Shown: positions 26,514-35,729, counted from the stretch's first letter. The stretch is 64,000 nt of DNA from Acidobacteriota bacterium (GCA_004298115.1 SCRJ01000130.1:1-64000), one strand, 5' to 3'. Notes: generated by a model from the letters alone, not told the origin. Numbers and translations are program-made.

Positions 26514-27479
26514 CTATCTGGTCTCGTTCATCAGCTCGGGGTGGATCTCGACGGAGTAGCGCTTCTTGAGCTCGGCGACCACGCTCGAGAGGTGCGCCCG
26601 GTACCGGTCGGCCAGCTCGTGGTCGCGCAATTCGTCCTCCACCTCCTTGAACGGCCTGACCGTCGGAGGGATGCGCTCGATGACCTGGACGATGTGGACG
26701 CCGGCGGGGCTCTCGAACGGGTCGGAGATCTCGCCCGGCTTCAGCTTCGCGATCGCGTCGCGGACCTCGGCGCGCATGTCGGTCACGAGCACGGTGCCGA
26801 GGTCGCCGCCGGTGCCGCGTCCGGCCTGGACCTCCTGTTGCACCAGGGCCTTGAAATCGCCGCCGGCGCGGGCGGCGGCCACCAGACGGCGGGCGGCGGC
26901 GAGCGTGGCCGCCTCGTCGCTCTTGTCGGCGGCGACCGGCATCACGATGTGCTCGAGGTGAACGCGCTCCCCGATGGTGAACTTGTCCTTCTCGCGCTCG
27001 AACCTCTGCCGCAGCTCCGCTTCCGTGATCGGTAGATCGCCGAGCTCGTGCTTGAGGAGGCGGCTGACGAGGATGTTGTCGCGAACCCTGGCCCTGAGGC
27101 CCTCGAGCGTCAGCCCGAGGTCGTGCAACGTCTTCTCGAAAGCGGCGTCGTCGGGCACGTGGTTCTGCTCGCGGAGCTGCTGAATCGCCGCGTTGAGCTC
27201 TTCGCTCGACACCTCGAGCTTGAGCTCGTTGGCCCGCTCCAGCATGCACATCTCGTCCGCGGCCTCCGAGATCAGCTCGGGGTACTGGTCGCGGCTCACG
27301 GGCTTGCCCGTCTCCGCCGCCCGCTCGTTGGCGCGGTCGCGGATATCCGTGGTGGTCAGGATGCGGTCGTTGACGCGAACCACGATGCCCTCTACGAGGT
27401 GACGCTCGGCCGCCGCGGCGGCCGTGGCGAGAACGATCGTCGTCAAGGCGAGAAGAGCTTTCTGTGTCGTGCGTATCAT
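26514..27479 (-). CDS. Periplasmic parvulin-type peptidyl-prolyl isomerase (SurA-like)
   Basis: 321 residues with a signal peptide (about 1-23, ATAAAAAERH). The N-terminal SurA-like region begins with VEGIVVRVNDRILTTTDI. The parvulin domain covers about residues 165-275, with ERVHLEHIVMPV, GGDLGTV and SPAGVHIVQVIERIPP. It should help outer-membrane proteins fold in the periplasm, and LptD is encoded nearby. The ATG overlaps the stop of the preceding parvulin lipoprotein gene (ATGA), so the two are an operon. Confidence 0.85.
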   Translation of the reverse strand: MIRTTQKALLALTTIVLATAAAAAERHLVEGIVVRVNDRILTTTDIRDRANERAAETGKPVSRDQYPELISEAADEMCMLERANELKLEVSSEELNAAIQQLREQNHVPDDAAFEKTLHDLGLTLEGLRARVRDNILVSRLLKHELGDLPITEAELRQRFEREKDKFTIGERVHLEHIVMPVAADKSDEAATLAAARRLVAAARAGGDFKALVQQEVQAGRGTGGDLGTVLVTDMRAEVRDAIAKLKPGEISDPFESPAGVHIVQVIERIPPTVRPFKEVEDELRDHELADRYRAHLSSVVAELKKRYSVEIHPELMNETR

Positions 27480-28306
27480 GGCGTTCCTCCGAACGGGTTG
27501 CGGCAAGGGAACGCCGCTCCCGCACAATCCACCCGCACGCCGACCCTGGCGGCGAGTCCGACGAGGCAGGTCCTCTGCGCGGTTTCGGCCGCGCTGGCCG
27601 CGAGCTTGGCCCGCACCCTCTCCCGCATGGCGGCATCCGGACGGTCGCCGGCGCCGTGGCGTTCCATCACCTGGAACACGTGCCAGCCGGCGTTGGAGGG
27701 CACCGGTTCGCTCACGTCTCCCGGCGCCAGACCGGCAACGGCGGCCTCGAACTCCGGCGGTAGTTGCCCGCGATCGACCCAGCCCAGCAGTCCGCCGTCC
27801 GTCGCGTTCGGGGCGCGCGAGAGCTCCCTCGAGACGGCGTCGAAGTCCTCTCCCGCTCGCACCCGGTCGCGCGCGACCCGTGCCGTCGCCTGGTCGGGAA
27901 GGACCAGCTGCCGGAGCTTGATCCGATCGCCCCCGCCGTTCGCCTCGGTGTGGGCCGCGAGGTAGGCGTCGACCTGCGCCTGGGTCGGCAGCGGGGGGGG
28001 CGGGCAGAGCGACGCCATCAGATCGCGGGCGCGAGCGCTGCGGGCGGCCGGGGCAAGGTCGTGGTCGCCGGGCGATGGCGATGCCGCGAGCAACACCTCT
28101 TCCTCGAGGAGCCGCTCGAACAGGGCGCCGGTCAGCTCCGGGGAAACCTCGGCGGCGGGTCGGCCGGCCTGCGTGCCGACGAACGCGTTGAGCTGCTCGA
28201 TCGTGACGGGGTGACCGCCGACCGTGGCCAGCTGCCCTGACGAGACGCTGCAACCGACCGCCGCAGCGAAGGCCAACCCCGCGAGCCAGCAGGGTTTGCT
28301 GCGCAC
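27476..28306 (-). CDS. Parvulin-type peptidyl-prolyl isomerase lipoprotein
   Basis: 276 residues. The N-terminus has a lipoprotein signal ending in FAAAVGC, so it is probably anchored in a membrane. GGHPVTIEQLNAFV begins the chaperone region. The parvulin domain (about 135-235) has IKLRQLVLPDQATA, GGLLGWVDRGQLP and SNAGWHVFQVMER. The GTG at 28306 is preferred over a longer frame reaching 28390. It places the signal peptide at the very N-terminus and lies 7 nt after a TAGACT box. Its partner downstream is a second parvulin protein; together they form a folding-factor pair beside the cell-wall operon. Confidence 0.78.
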   Translation of the reverse strand: MRSKPCWLAGLAFAAAVGCSVSSGQLATVGGHPVTIEQLNAFVGTQAGRPAAEVSPELTGALFERLLEEEVLLAASPSPGDHDLAPAARSARARDLMASLCPPPPLPTQAQVDAYLAAHTEANGGGDRIKLRQLVLPDQATARVARDRVRAGEDFDAVSRELSRAPNATDGGLLGWVDRGQLPPEFEAAVAGLAPGDVSEPVPSNAGWHVFQVMERHGAGDRPDAAMRERVRAKLAASAAETAQRTCLVGLAARVGVRVDCAGAAFPCRNPFGGTP

Positions 28307-28313
28307 GATGCGG

Positions 28314-28319
28314 AGTCTA
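28314..28319 (-). promoter_or_regulatory. Leaderless-type -10 box for the lipoprotein gene
   Basis: On the minus strand TAGACT (28319-28314) is followed by 7 nt and the GTG at 28306. No ribosome-binding site fits in the gap, so the mRNA would be leaderless. Confidence 0.42.
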
Positions 28320-28393
28320 GCACGGGTTCCGCCCGGTTTGGGCTCCACGTTCGTCACGTCGTTTTCACGTTGCAGCACCCGCCCGGCCACGGA

Positions 28394-29452
28394 CTACGGG
28401 AGCCGTCGCGGGGGGGTGAGGTAGTGGGCGAGGAACTCGTAGACCTCGCGGCGGGCCTGGCGGGCGAGCGGCGTGTCCATGCGGTCGAAGCTGTGCCCAC
28501 CCGGCGCGTCCTGGTAGATCTTGTACTCGAACGTCTTCCCCGCCGCCTTGAGCGCCTGGATGAGGTGTTCGACCTCGATGACGTTCACGTCCTCGTCGTT
28601 GGTGTTGGTGTGGATGAGGAGCGGCACCGCGAGCTTGTCGGCGCTCCAGACCGGGGAGCGGCGCTTGTACTCGGCGATGTCCTGGTGCACCGTCTTGCCG
28701 ATGTGGTACGGCGCCGAGTACAGGTCCTCGTAGCTCTTCCCCAGGTAGCCCATGCGCGCGACGAGGTCGGACACCGGGACGCCGGCGAACACGCAGGCGT
28801 ACTCCTTGGGGTGGGCGAACGCCTCCATCAGCACGATCAGGCCGCCGTGGCTCCAGCCGATGAGGCCGACGCGCGCCGGGTCGACGAAGTCGAAGTTCTC
28901 GAGCGCCCACTCGCGGGTCGCGTGGATGTCGTCGACCTCGCGGCCGCCGTAGTCGATGAGCTCGTAGAAATCGCGGCCGTAACCGGTCGAGCCGCGGTAG
29001 TCCGGCGCCACCACCACGTACCCCTGCGCCATCAGCTCGCGGATGATGTGGGCGTGGTAGGTGGTGAAGTCGGCGTGGACCCCGCCGTGGGGGAGGATCA
29101 GCATTGGGAGCTTTTCGCCGGGCTTGCGGTCGCGCGGGACGAACGTGTAGACGTAGAACCTGACCGGGTTGGTGGCGCCGGGGGCTGTCGGGTTGGCCGG
29201 GTTGGCGTCGGGCGCCCCGGCGATCCGCCACTTGTCGACGACGGCGACGTCGCCGACGCGCTGGAACCACGCCACGTCGTCGATCGCCTTGGCCAACTCG
29301 TCCAACCGGTGGTCGAGATCCTGTTGTGCCTGACCGATCTGTTTCAGCTGGGCGGCGAGCTGCTCCGGCGACGGTTGCGCCCCCGCCCCCGTCGCGAACA
29401 CCGCCGCGGCCGCCAGGACGATCGCTGCGGCGAAGAACGACCGTGCTCTCAC
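28394..29452 (-). CDS. Secreted S9-type alpha/beta-hydrolase (prolyl oligopeptidase-like)
   Basis: 352 residues with a signal peptide (about 1-25, ATGAGAQPS). A short helical stretch leads to the hydrolase fold. The oxyanion-hole segment MLILPHGGVHADF is followed by PDYRGSTGYGRDFYE, the nucleophile serine in GLIGWSHGGL, and the acid-histidine end TNTNDEDVNV and GGHSFDR. This order is that of the S9 catalytic domain, without the beta-propeller of full-length prolyl oligopeptidases. It is likely a periplasmic peptidase or esterase; the substrate is unknown. It is convergent with none of its neighbours and stands alone. Confidence 0.8.
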   Translation of the reverse strand: MRARSFFAAAIVLAAAAVFATGAGAQPSPEQLAAQLKQIGQAQQDLDHRLDELAKAIDDVAWFQRVGDVAVVDKWRIAGAPDANPANPTAPGATNPVRFYVYTFVPRDRKPGEKLPMLILPHGGVHADFTTYHAHIIRELMAQGYVVVAPDYRGSTGYGRDFYELIDYGGREVDDIHATREWALENFDFVDPARVGLIGWSHGGLIVLMEAFAHPKEYACVFAGVPVSDLVARMGYLGKSYEDLYSAPYHIGKTVHQDIAEYKRRSPVWSADKLAVPLLIHTNTNDEDVNVIEVEHLIQALKAAGKTFEYKIYQDAPGGHSFDRMDTPLARQARREVYEFLAHYLTPPRRLP

Positions 29453-29542
29453 GCGTCCCTCCTCAGGCGGCGTCGCCGCCGCCGCCAGTGTACGCCCACG
29501 CCCGCACGGGCGAGGCTGCGCCCGGCGGCCGGCACCTTTGGC

Positions 29543-30421
29543 TCAACCCTTCGGCGGGCCTTGTGGCGGGAACGGCGGAGGCTGCATCGCCGGAGGCTTG
29601 GGCCGCTGGTCGGGGGGAATCGGGTTGGCGAAGAGCTTTTCGGCTTCGGACGCAGGCACCGAGCGGAACTGGAAGCGATCGATGCGGCTGTGGCTCTTCT
29701 CGCGGCCGACCTCGTCGAGCCCGGTGACCCGCTGCTCCTGGTGGAGCGTCACGCCCTTGACCTTGGTTGGCTCGTTCCACCGGAAAAGCATCCCGTCGGC
29801 GGTGACGCCCTTGCCGAGGTCGGTGAACGGGCTCTCCGCCTGCACCAGTGCGAAGCTCCCGCGATCGAGGAAGACCGACCACGAGCTGGCGATCTGGGGC
29901 GAGTCGAAGAAACTCCTGGGGACCTGGACCGAGAGCCGCCACACCGGCTTGCCGGCCACGGTCGCGGCCTTGACCTCGGTGACGGCGACCCCTTCCCAGG
30001 TGAGCGAGAACGGCAGTAAGAGCGGGAACAGCGAAGTTGCCAGCGTCCTCTTCACCATGTACGCGGTGGCTTGACGAGTGTCGGCCTTCCCGGCGACGAC
30101 GGCCCAGCCGCCGCTGCCGTCGTCGGCCGCGACGACCTGGTGCTCCGGCAGCTCGAGCCGGCCGGGCACCGGCCCTGGGGCGAGGAAGTAGAAGTTCTTG
30201 AGGGCCTTTGTGACCTGCCCGTCCTGGGTGACTTCCTCGCTCTTGCTGCCGATCCCGAGGATGCCCAGGTTCTTGAACGCCGCCAGGCCGCCGGCGGCGG
30301 CGCACGCGCGGCTCACCGCGACCTCGGGGGTCGGCGGCGTGGGCCCGCCCTGGGCGAGCAGCGGCCGCGCCGCCAGGAGTCCGAGACCGGCCGTCACGAA
30401 GGTCTTCAACGCTGTCCGCAT
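29543..30421 (-). CDS. Secreted protein of unknown function
   Basis: 292 residues. A signal peptide is visible (about 1-23, GLLAARPLLAQGG). A small helical region (VAVSRACAAAGGLAAFKNL) is followed by beta-rich sequence and ends with a Pro-rich tail (QRPKPPAMQPPPFPPQGPP). The layout, 'G...kiks...g', followed by regular strands, recalls outer-membrane lipoprotein-sorting-like folds (LolA/DUF4292) but no residue motif confirms it. The ATG is chosen because it sits at the signal peptide; the frame is open further upstream without a signal. Confidence 0.6.
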   Translation of the reverse strand: MRTALKTFVTAGLGLLAARPLLAQGGPTPPTPEVAVSRACAAAGGLAAFKNLGILGIGSKSEEVTQDGQVTKALKNFYFLAPGPVPGRLELPEHQVVAADDGSGGWAVVAGKADTRQATAYMVKRTLATSLFPLLLPFSLTWEGVAVTEVKAATVAGKPVWRLSVQVPRSFFDSPQIASSWSVFLDRGSFALVQAESPFTDLGKGVTADGMLFRWNEPTKVKGVTLHQEQRVTGLDEVGREKSHSRIDRFQFRSVPASEAEKLFANPIPPDQRPKPPAMQPPPFPPQGPPKG

Positions 30422-30779
30422 CGCTCTTCTCCCATCCGCGGCGACCGTCTCGGTCGCCCTCGTCGTCGCCCGCGGGCGACGGCCCCGTCCTGGCCGGTGC
30501 CGCCGTGGCCTGCCAAGACGGCATCCCCTCGGGTGCAGCCGCGGGTTGCCGCCCGGCCACAACGAGCGCAGGCAACGGTTTTCCCCCCCGCCTCCGCCCG
30601 GCCTGGGCGTGACACTCTACCCGACAAGCGAGAACCGTGCCAAGCTCCCCCGGGATGGCGAAGGGGGCGCCGCCCAGGCGGCCCGACCGCGGCCCGCGGT
30701 GCCGGCACGCGGATCCGACACGCGCGGGCAGCCGCGCCGGCGGGCTGGAGCGCTCGGGACTTCCGGGAGGGGGTGGAAC
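30422..30779 (-). other. Intergenic stretch with no recognised feature
   Basis: These roughly 360 bases between the secreted protein gene and tRNA-Pro are very G+C-rich. Open frames cross them, but their translations are Arg/Gly/Pro-rich and look like nothing known. I see no clear promoter or hairpin. Confidence 0.5.
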
Positions 30780-30856
<77 letters not shown>

Positions 30857-30871
30857 ACCTGACGAGCGCGA

Positions 30872-30900
30872 AGATTACACCACGCCCGGGCCGCCCGCAA
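30872..30900 (-). promoter_or_regulatory. Promoter of tRNA-Pro
   Basis: TTGCGG (30900-30895), a 17-bp spacer and TAATCT (30877-30872) precede the tRNA by 15 nt. Confidence 0.6.
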
Positions 30901-30909
30901 CCGGTCGGC

Positions 30910-33144
30910 TCACCGGGCGAACGACGCGAGGGCGCCCTTGATGTCGAGGAAGGTGCCGAGGCCGGTAAGATCGATCGAGATGCGGTAGTCGCGGGTCTTG
31001 TACGGCTGGATCCGGTAGTCGTGCAGCTCGACCGTTGCGTTCCAGCAGCTTCCCCGCCAACGGAAGACGTAGCGCTGTTCGAGGAGCTGGTGCTGGTGGA
31101 TGTCGTAGGCGAACTGGCTCTCCAGGCGCCACGGCGCGTGGCCCGGCGACACGCCGAGGAACAGACGCGTCTGCGACGAGGCGACCTGACCGGTCGGATC
31201 GTAGCTCGAGTACCAGGTGAGGTTGAGGGCGTTCGTTCCCTTGCTGTACCCGCCCGAGAGCGAGGTGCTCTGGAGGTTGTGGGTGACGGGGTCGAAGTCG
31301 GCGCGCGTGTCGAGCGTCGCGGTGGGGATCGGCAGCACGCGCAGCCAGAGGTCGAGGGGTCCCTTGAGGCTCGCGGGCAGCGGTTGGCCGGGCTGGCCGG
31401 TTCCGGTGTCGAGCGTCGCCCGGGCGGGCGTGATGGGGTCGGACAGCGAGTACGGCTGGCTGATCTCGAAGCTCGCCACCTGGCGGCTCCCGGCCTGCCC
31501 GCTCTTGAGCAACAGGTAGTTGCCGAGCGTCCACTTCACCTGGTTGGCCACGAGAACCGAGTCGCGTTCGTCGAACAGGGGGATCGACGAGGCGGAAGAG
31601 TTCGCGATCGAGCCGCCGGGGTTGGAGACGTAGGTGTACTCGATGCGCGGCTCGATCAGGTGCTTGAGCTTGTCGCCGTTCGCCTTCGTCCAGATCCGGG
31701 AGAACGACGGGCCGACGATGTCGAGGCCCGCAGTCCCGTACTCGCGCGAGATCGGCTCCTTGAGCAGGTACCGGCCATCGGCGGAGGTGCGCGAGGTGTA
31801 GTACGTCTCCCGCGCCCCGATGGTCGGCGTGATGTTGAGCCAGGTGAAGCCGGGGGTGAGCAGCGACACCGTGGGGAAGATGTCGAGGCGGCCGTAGCGT
31901 CCGCGCAGCGTCGCGGACCGGTTGACCTGGAGCTCGTCGATCAACCCGTCGGCGGACACGTACAGTGCGGTCTTCCCGATGCGGGTCGAGCGCAGGCGAT
32001 ACTCGACCTCCCCGAGCCGGTCGAGCACGACCTTGGAGGTGGTGCCTCCCGTGGAATCGGTGAAGAACGTCTGGCGGTGGTCGCCCCGGAAGGTGACGGC
32101 CTGCGGTCCCCATGTCCGCGAGAGGTTCACGTACGAGTAGAGGGTGCGCAGCCCGGTCTGGTTGATCGTGCCGTCGAAGCGCTGGAAGAAGTCGATGTCG
32201 GAGACTTCCTGCAGCTCGGCGTGCAGGCCGTAGCCTCCCGGGAAGAGCTGGTTATGCTTGCCGGTAGCTCGCCACTTCCAACTCTTGCTCTCGGGGTCCC
32301 AGACGAACGCGTCGGCGATCTCCCCGAACGCATTTTCGGCCGGCGCCCAGCGTGCCTCCTGGCCGAGGCCGAGGTAGTGCTTGGTGTAGAAGTCCGCGAA
32401 CAGCGTGGTGTCGAAGGAGCGCGAGACCGGCCAGAAGAACGAGTTGCCGAGGTACGCCCCGCGCTGGTTCGAATACCCGAACGTCGGGACGAGGAACCCG
32501 GCGGCGCGATCGCGCTTGACCGGCCAGAGCAGGCGCGGCGTGTAGAAGATCGGAACGCCGCGAACTTTGAGGGCGGCGCCGCGGAAATGCCCGTACCCCT
32601 CGAGCTGCACCACCGCGTCACGCACCTCGAGGCTCCACGGCGGCGCCTTGTCGGTGAGGTCGCAGCTCGTGAACACGCCGCGGGTGAAGCGGTACTTGTC
32701 GGCGGAGAGCTTCTGCAACTCCTCGCCGCGAAAGTGGTACGTGGGGGGGAAGAACGCGTCCACCTTGTACAGCGTCCCCAGCTTCGTGCGCAGGTCGAAG
32801 TCCATCCGGTCGCAGGCCATACGCGTCTGGCCCTGGTCGAGGATGACGTTCCCTTCGGCGTGGAGGTGCATCGTCTTGAGGTCGACCTCGACCTCGTCGC
32901 AGCGCAACGAGATGTCTTGATAGTGGAGCTGCACGTCGCCCTGGGCGCACCAGAGCTGGTCCTGAACCCACTGCTGCTGGGCGGCGTCGACCGTGACCTG
33001 GTCCCCGAGGGTGGGCGGCGCGGCAGCCGCTGCAGCCGGCGGCTGGCCGGCCGCCAGGGCGGTCAGACCGACCAGCGCGAAGAGGCAGCCGCGGCACCAG
33101 CCCGCCGCCGCCCCTCCCCAGCGTTCCCAGAGCCGTCGCGCCAA
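30910..33144 (-). CDS. lptD: LPS-assembly outer membrane protein LptD
   Basis: 744 residues. A signal peptide precedes an OstA/LptA-like periplasmic jellyroll (about 45-190: CAQGDVQLHYQDISLRCDEVEVD, HAEGNVILDQGQTRMACDRMDFDL). The outer-membrane beta-barrel begins near KVRGVPIFYTPRLLWPVK, and AAGFLVPTFGYSNQRGAYLGN is the usual early barrel motif. It inserts LPS into the outer leaflet with LptE. Several cysteines lie in the N-terminal part. The start codon appears to be TTG at 33144, next to a GGGGAGGG site with a short spacer; no ATG or GTG fits the signal peptide better. The downstream neighbour is tRNA-Pro. Confidence 0.92.
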   Translation of the reverse strand: MARRLWERWGGAAAGWCRGCLFALVGLTALAAGQPPAAAAAAPPTLGDQVTVDAAQQQWVQDQLWCAQGDVQLHYQDISLRCDEVEVDLKTMHLHAEGNVILDQGQTRMACDRMDFDLRTKLGTLYKVDAFFPPTYHFRGEELQKLSADKYRFTRGVFTSCDLTDKAPPWSLEVRDAVVQLEGYGHFRGAALKVRGVPIFYTPRLLWPVKRDRAAGFLVPTFGYSNQRGAYLGNSFFWPVSRSFDTTLFADFYTKHYLGLGQEARWAPAENAFGEIADAFVWDPESKSWKWRATGKHNQLFPGGYGLHAELQEVSDIDFFQRFDGTINQTGLRTLYSYVNLSRTWGPQAVTFRGDHRQTFFTDSTGGTTSKVVLDRLGEVEYRLRSTRIGKTALYVSADGLIDELQVNRSATLRGRYGRLDIFPTVSLLTPGFTWLNITPTIGARETYYTSRTSADGRYLLKEPISREYGTAGLDIVGPSFSRIWTKANGDKLKHLIEPRIEYTYVSNPGGSIANSSASSIPLFDERDSVLVANQVKWTLGNYLLLKSGQAGSRQVASFEISQPYSLSDPITPARATLDTGTGQPGQPLPASLKGPLDLWLRVLPIPTATLDTRADFDPVTHNLQSTSLSGGYSKGTNALNLTWYSSYDPTGQVASSQTRLFLGVSPGHAPWRLESQFAYDIHQHQLLEQRYVFRWRGSCWNATVELHDYRIQPYKTRDYRISIDLTGLGTFLDIKGALASFAR

Positions 33145-33167
33145 CCGCCCTCCCCGTCAGCGGCCGC

Positions 33168-33173
33168 ATTCTA
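33168..33173 (-). promoter_or_regulatory. -10 box candidate for lptD
   Basis: TAGAAT (33173-33168, minus strand) lies 23 nt before the TTG start. It shares the divergent intergenic space with the ruvX promoter. No convincing -35 box is present. Confidence 0.35.
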
Positions 33174-33198
33174 GCTCGGAGTCCACGCCAGCAGGGGG

Positions 33199-33204
33199 TA
33201 TGCT
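33199..33204 (+). promoter_or_regulatory. Leaderless-type -10 box for ruvX
   Basis: TATGCT is followed by 7 nt and the ATG at 33212, with no Shine-Dalgarno sequence. The ATG inside the box at 33200 is in frame but would add only four residues and lie in the promoter. Confidence 0.4.
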
Positions 33205-33211
33205 CGTCGCG

Positions 33212-33637
33212 ATGCGTTGGCTGGCGCTCGACGTTGGAACCCGGCGGGTCGGGGTGGCGGTGTGCGATGCCGACGAACGGGTCGCGTCGAGCCTGCACGC
33301 GTTCGCCTACGCGGGACCCGAGGGGGTCGCCGAAGCCGTGGCCGGCCTGGTCCGAACCTGGGAGGTCGAGGGCGTCGTGGTGGGTGTGCCGTTGACGCGC
33401 TCGGGCCAGGGGCGGGGCGAGCGCCGGGTGGCCGGCGTGGTGGCTGCGCTGCGGCGAAGGCTCGAGGTTCCGATCCAGACCGCCGATGAGCGCGGGACGA
33501 CGGCCGCAGCCGAGGAACTCCTGGCGGCGGGCGGCGTGCCGCGGCGGCGGTGGCCCGAGCTGGTGGACGGCGTGGCCGCCCGTCTCATCCTGGAACGCCA
33601 CCTCGCGAACCGATCGGTTTCCCCGGCGAGGCGTTGA
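33212..33637 (+). CDS. ruvX: Putative pre-16S rRNA nuclease YqgF/RuvX
   Basis: 141 residues, RNase H-like fold. MRWLALDVGTRRVGVAVCD carries the first catalytic aspartate; VEGVVVGVPLTRSGQGRGE and IQTADERGTTAAAEELL the other conserved motifs; and VDGVAARLILERHL the last aspartate. The family finishes the 5' end of 16S rRNA and has also been proposed as a Holliday-junction resolvase. Its stop is 49 nt before the pseudokinase gene on the same strand. Confidence 0.9.
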   Translation: MRWLALDVGTRRVGVAVCDADERVASSLHAFAYAGPEGVAEAVAGLVRTWEVEGVVVGVPLTRSGQGRGERRVAGVVAALRRRLEVPIQTADERGTTAAAEELLAAGGVPRRRWPELVDGVAARLILERHLANRSVSPARR

Positions 33638-33686
33638 CCTCGCAGGGGCCGGGTGTTAGCGTGACCGAAGTTCGGGAGGGCCTGAG

Positions 33687-35612
33687 ATGGCCGACACCTA
33701 TTCGAGCTTCGGGAAGTTCCTCCTCCTCAAACAGCGAAGCCAGGACGGGCTTGGCACGCTGTGGCGCGCGGGGGAAATGGAGCACGACAGCTTTCGCAGA
33801 ATCGTCTGGCTGCGACGCTTCGATCAGACGGGGTTGAACCGCGCCGCCTTGAGCGCGGAGATCGCTGCGGCCAACCAGGTATCTCAAGTCCTGAAGGCGA
33901 CCAACGTGGTTCGGAACGCCGTCTGCGGCAGCGAAGACGGGGTGCCGTTCGCGGCGTGGGACTACGTGCCCGCGCAACCCCTCGACCAACTCATGGCGCG
34001 GGCGGCCTCCGAGCAGTTCCCGATCGCGATCGACAACGCTCTCCTGATCGTCGAGAAGATGGCGGCCGCGCTGGCGGCGGCGGCGGCGGTCGAGGTTCAG
34101 GGCGAGGCGCTGGTGCACGGCTTCCTCGTGCCGCACCTGGTCATGATCGGCAACGACGGCGAAGCGATGGTGGCGGGTTTCGGCCTCGCGCGCGGACTGC
34201 GCGCGAACCTCGACCGTGTGGCCCTGAAGCGGACGGCCGCGCCGTACCTCGCGCCCGAGGTCTTGGCGAACGGCCCGGCCACGCGCCGGTCCGACGTCTA
34301 CTCGCTCGGGGCCATCCTGTTCCAACTGCTCTGCGGACAGCCGCTGCCGGCGGACCCGGCCGGGCGCGCCGCGGCTCTCGAGCACCCGTCCCTCGCGTTC
34401 GAGGAAGGTCCGGTTCCCGCCGACGTGCTCGCGATCCTGGCGAAGACGCTCTCGCCCAAGGCGGACGATCGCTTCGCGACCGCCGCCGACTTCAAGCGTG
34501 AGCTCGAGAAGCTCCTGTACGGCGGCGCGTACTCGCCCACCACCTTCAACCTCGCCCTGTTCATGGACCGCCTGTACCGCAACGAGATCGAGCAAGAGGA
34601 CCGCGAGGTCCAACGCGAGCGGGGCCTCGACGTCGCGGCGCACTACCAGCCTCCCAAGGTCGAGGAACCCGAGCCTGCGCGCGCGGCTCCCAGCCGCACC
34701 GGGATGCTTGCCGCCATCATCGGCGGCGCCGTGATCCTGCTCGGTGTGATCGGGTACCTCGTCTTCAGCCGGCCGGCCTCGCCGCCCGCCCTCGATTCTG
34801 ACGCGCAGAAGAAGATGTTGCAGGAGCTGGTGAACACGCAGGTGGCGCAGGCGCTCCAGGAGAAGGAAAACCAGCTGCGCCAGGAACTCGAGGCCGAGAA
34901 GGCCAAGACCGAGGAGTTGCGCAAGCAACTCGCCACGCAAAAGCAGGGTCCGGCCGCCAGACAGATCTCGCCCGACGAGCAGCAGAGGCTGCAACGGGAG
35001 TTGGCGTCGCGCGAGGCGGAGCAGAAGCGGAAAGAGGACGAGTTGGCGAAGGTGAAGCAACAGCAGGAAGCCGAGGCGGCGAAGGCCCGCCAGCAGCAGG
35101 CGCAGGCGAGCGCCAGGGCGGCGCTGCCGCCGACTGCGATTCCGACCGCCGTGGCCGCGCCGACCGCGGTGCCTGCGGCCGTCGCCACTCGCGTTCCGGT
35201 GGCCGCGGTGCCGCCCCCGACGGCCGCGCCGCCGCCGCCGCCCCCGACCGCGGAGGTGCCGGTCACGACCGGTCTCGGCTCCGGCGTGCGCGAGGGCGAT
35301 CTCGTGGACTTCACCCAGGTCGACGTGCAACCGCAGAGTCTCGTCGAGGCCAAGGTGACGGTGCCGCGCATCGCGATGCTCACGAGGTCCGCGGTCAGCG
35401 GCTATGTGATCCTGAGGGTGCTCGTCAACGAGAAGGGAGGCGTGGACGACGTGCAGGTGCTGCGGCCGTTCCAGCCCGCGCGCCCCGAGATCGACAAGGC
35501 GTGCATCGAGGCCGTCAAGCAGAACCGGTACCGGCCGGCGATGAAGGACGGCCACCAGGTCAAGACCTGGATCACGGTGACCAAACAGATCGTGATCCAG
35601 CCGGCCCGGTAG
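33687..35612 (+). CDS. Pseudokinase - coiled coil - TonB C-terminal fusion protein
   Basis: 641 residues. Residues about 5-280 have the order of a Ser/Thr kinase fold, with YLAPEVL (APE motif, 187-193) and RSDVYSLGAILFQLLCG (201-217). All key catalytic residues are missing, however: the strand-3 lysine is arginine in VWLRRF (40-45), HRDxKxxN reads HGFLVPHLVMI, and DFG reads GFG (164-166). One membrane helix follows at about 338-361. Next come a Gln/Glu/Lys-rich coiled coil (about 375-480), a Pro/Ala/Thr-rich linker (about 482-535) and a TonB-like C-terminal domain (about 545-641: VSGYVILRVLVNEKGGVDDVQVL, EAVKQNRYRPAMKDG). It is probably anchored in the inner membrane with the TonB part in the periplasm. 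GGGAGG lies 7 nt before the ATG, and a strong terminator follows. Confidence 0.82.
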   Translation: MADTYSSFGKFLLLKQRSQDGLGTLWRAGEMEHDSFRRIVWLRRFDQTGLNRAALSAEIAAANQVSQVLKATNVVRNAVCGSEDGVPFAAWDYVPAQPLDQLMARAASEQFPIAIDNALLIVEKMAAALAAAAAVEVQGEALVHGFLVPHLVMIGNDGEAMVAGFGLARGLRANLDRVALKRTAAPYLAPEVLANGPATRRSDVYSLGAILFQLLCGQPLPADPAGRAAALEHPSLAFEEGPVPADVLAILAKTLSPKADDRFATAADFKRELEKLLYGGAYSPTTFNLALFMDRLYRNEIEQEDREVQRERGLDVAAHYQPPKVEEPEPARAAPSRTGMLAAIIGGAVILLGVIGYLVFSRPASPPALDSDAQKKMLQELVNTQVAQALQEKENQLRQELEAEKAKTEELRKQLATQKQGPAARQISPDEQQRLQRELASREAEQKRKEDELAKVKQQQEAEAAKARQQQAQASARAALPPTAIPTAVAAPTAVPAAVATRVPVAAVPPPTAAPPPPPPTAEVPVTTGLGSGVREGDLVDFTQVDVQPQSLVEAKVTVPRIAMLTRSAVSGYVILRVLVNEKGGVDDVQVLRPFQPARPEIDKACIEAVKQNRYRPAMKDGHQVKTWITVTKQIVIQPAR

Positions 35613-35635
35613 GGAGTCCGTTCACTCGGGTCTTC

Positions 35636-35658
35636 GGCCCGCCCCGTGGCGGGCCTTT
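35636..35658 (+). terminator. Rho-independent terminator after the pseudokinase-TonB gene
   Basis: GGCCCGCC-CCGT-GGCGGGCC forms an 8-bp GC stem with a 4-nt loop followed by TTT. It lies 24 nt after the stop codon, in the convergent gap with rho. Confidence 0.75.
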
Positions 35659-35729
35659 CCGTCTGCTCTCTCGCCCTGCGCGCCGTGCCTCGCGGCGGCG
35701 GCGACCCGACCCGGACGGCAGCGCGGCCG

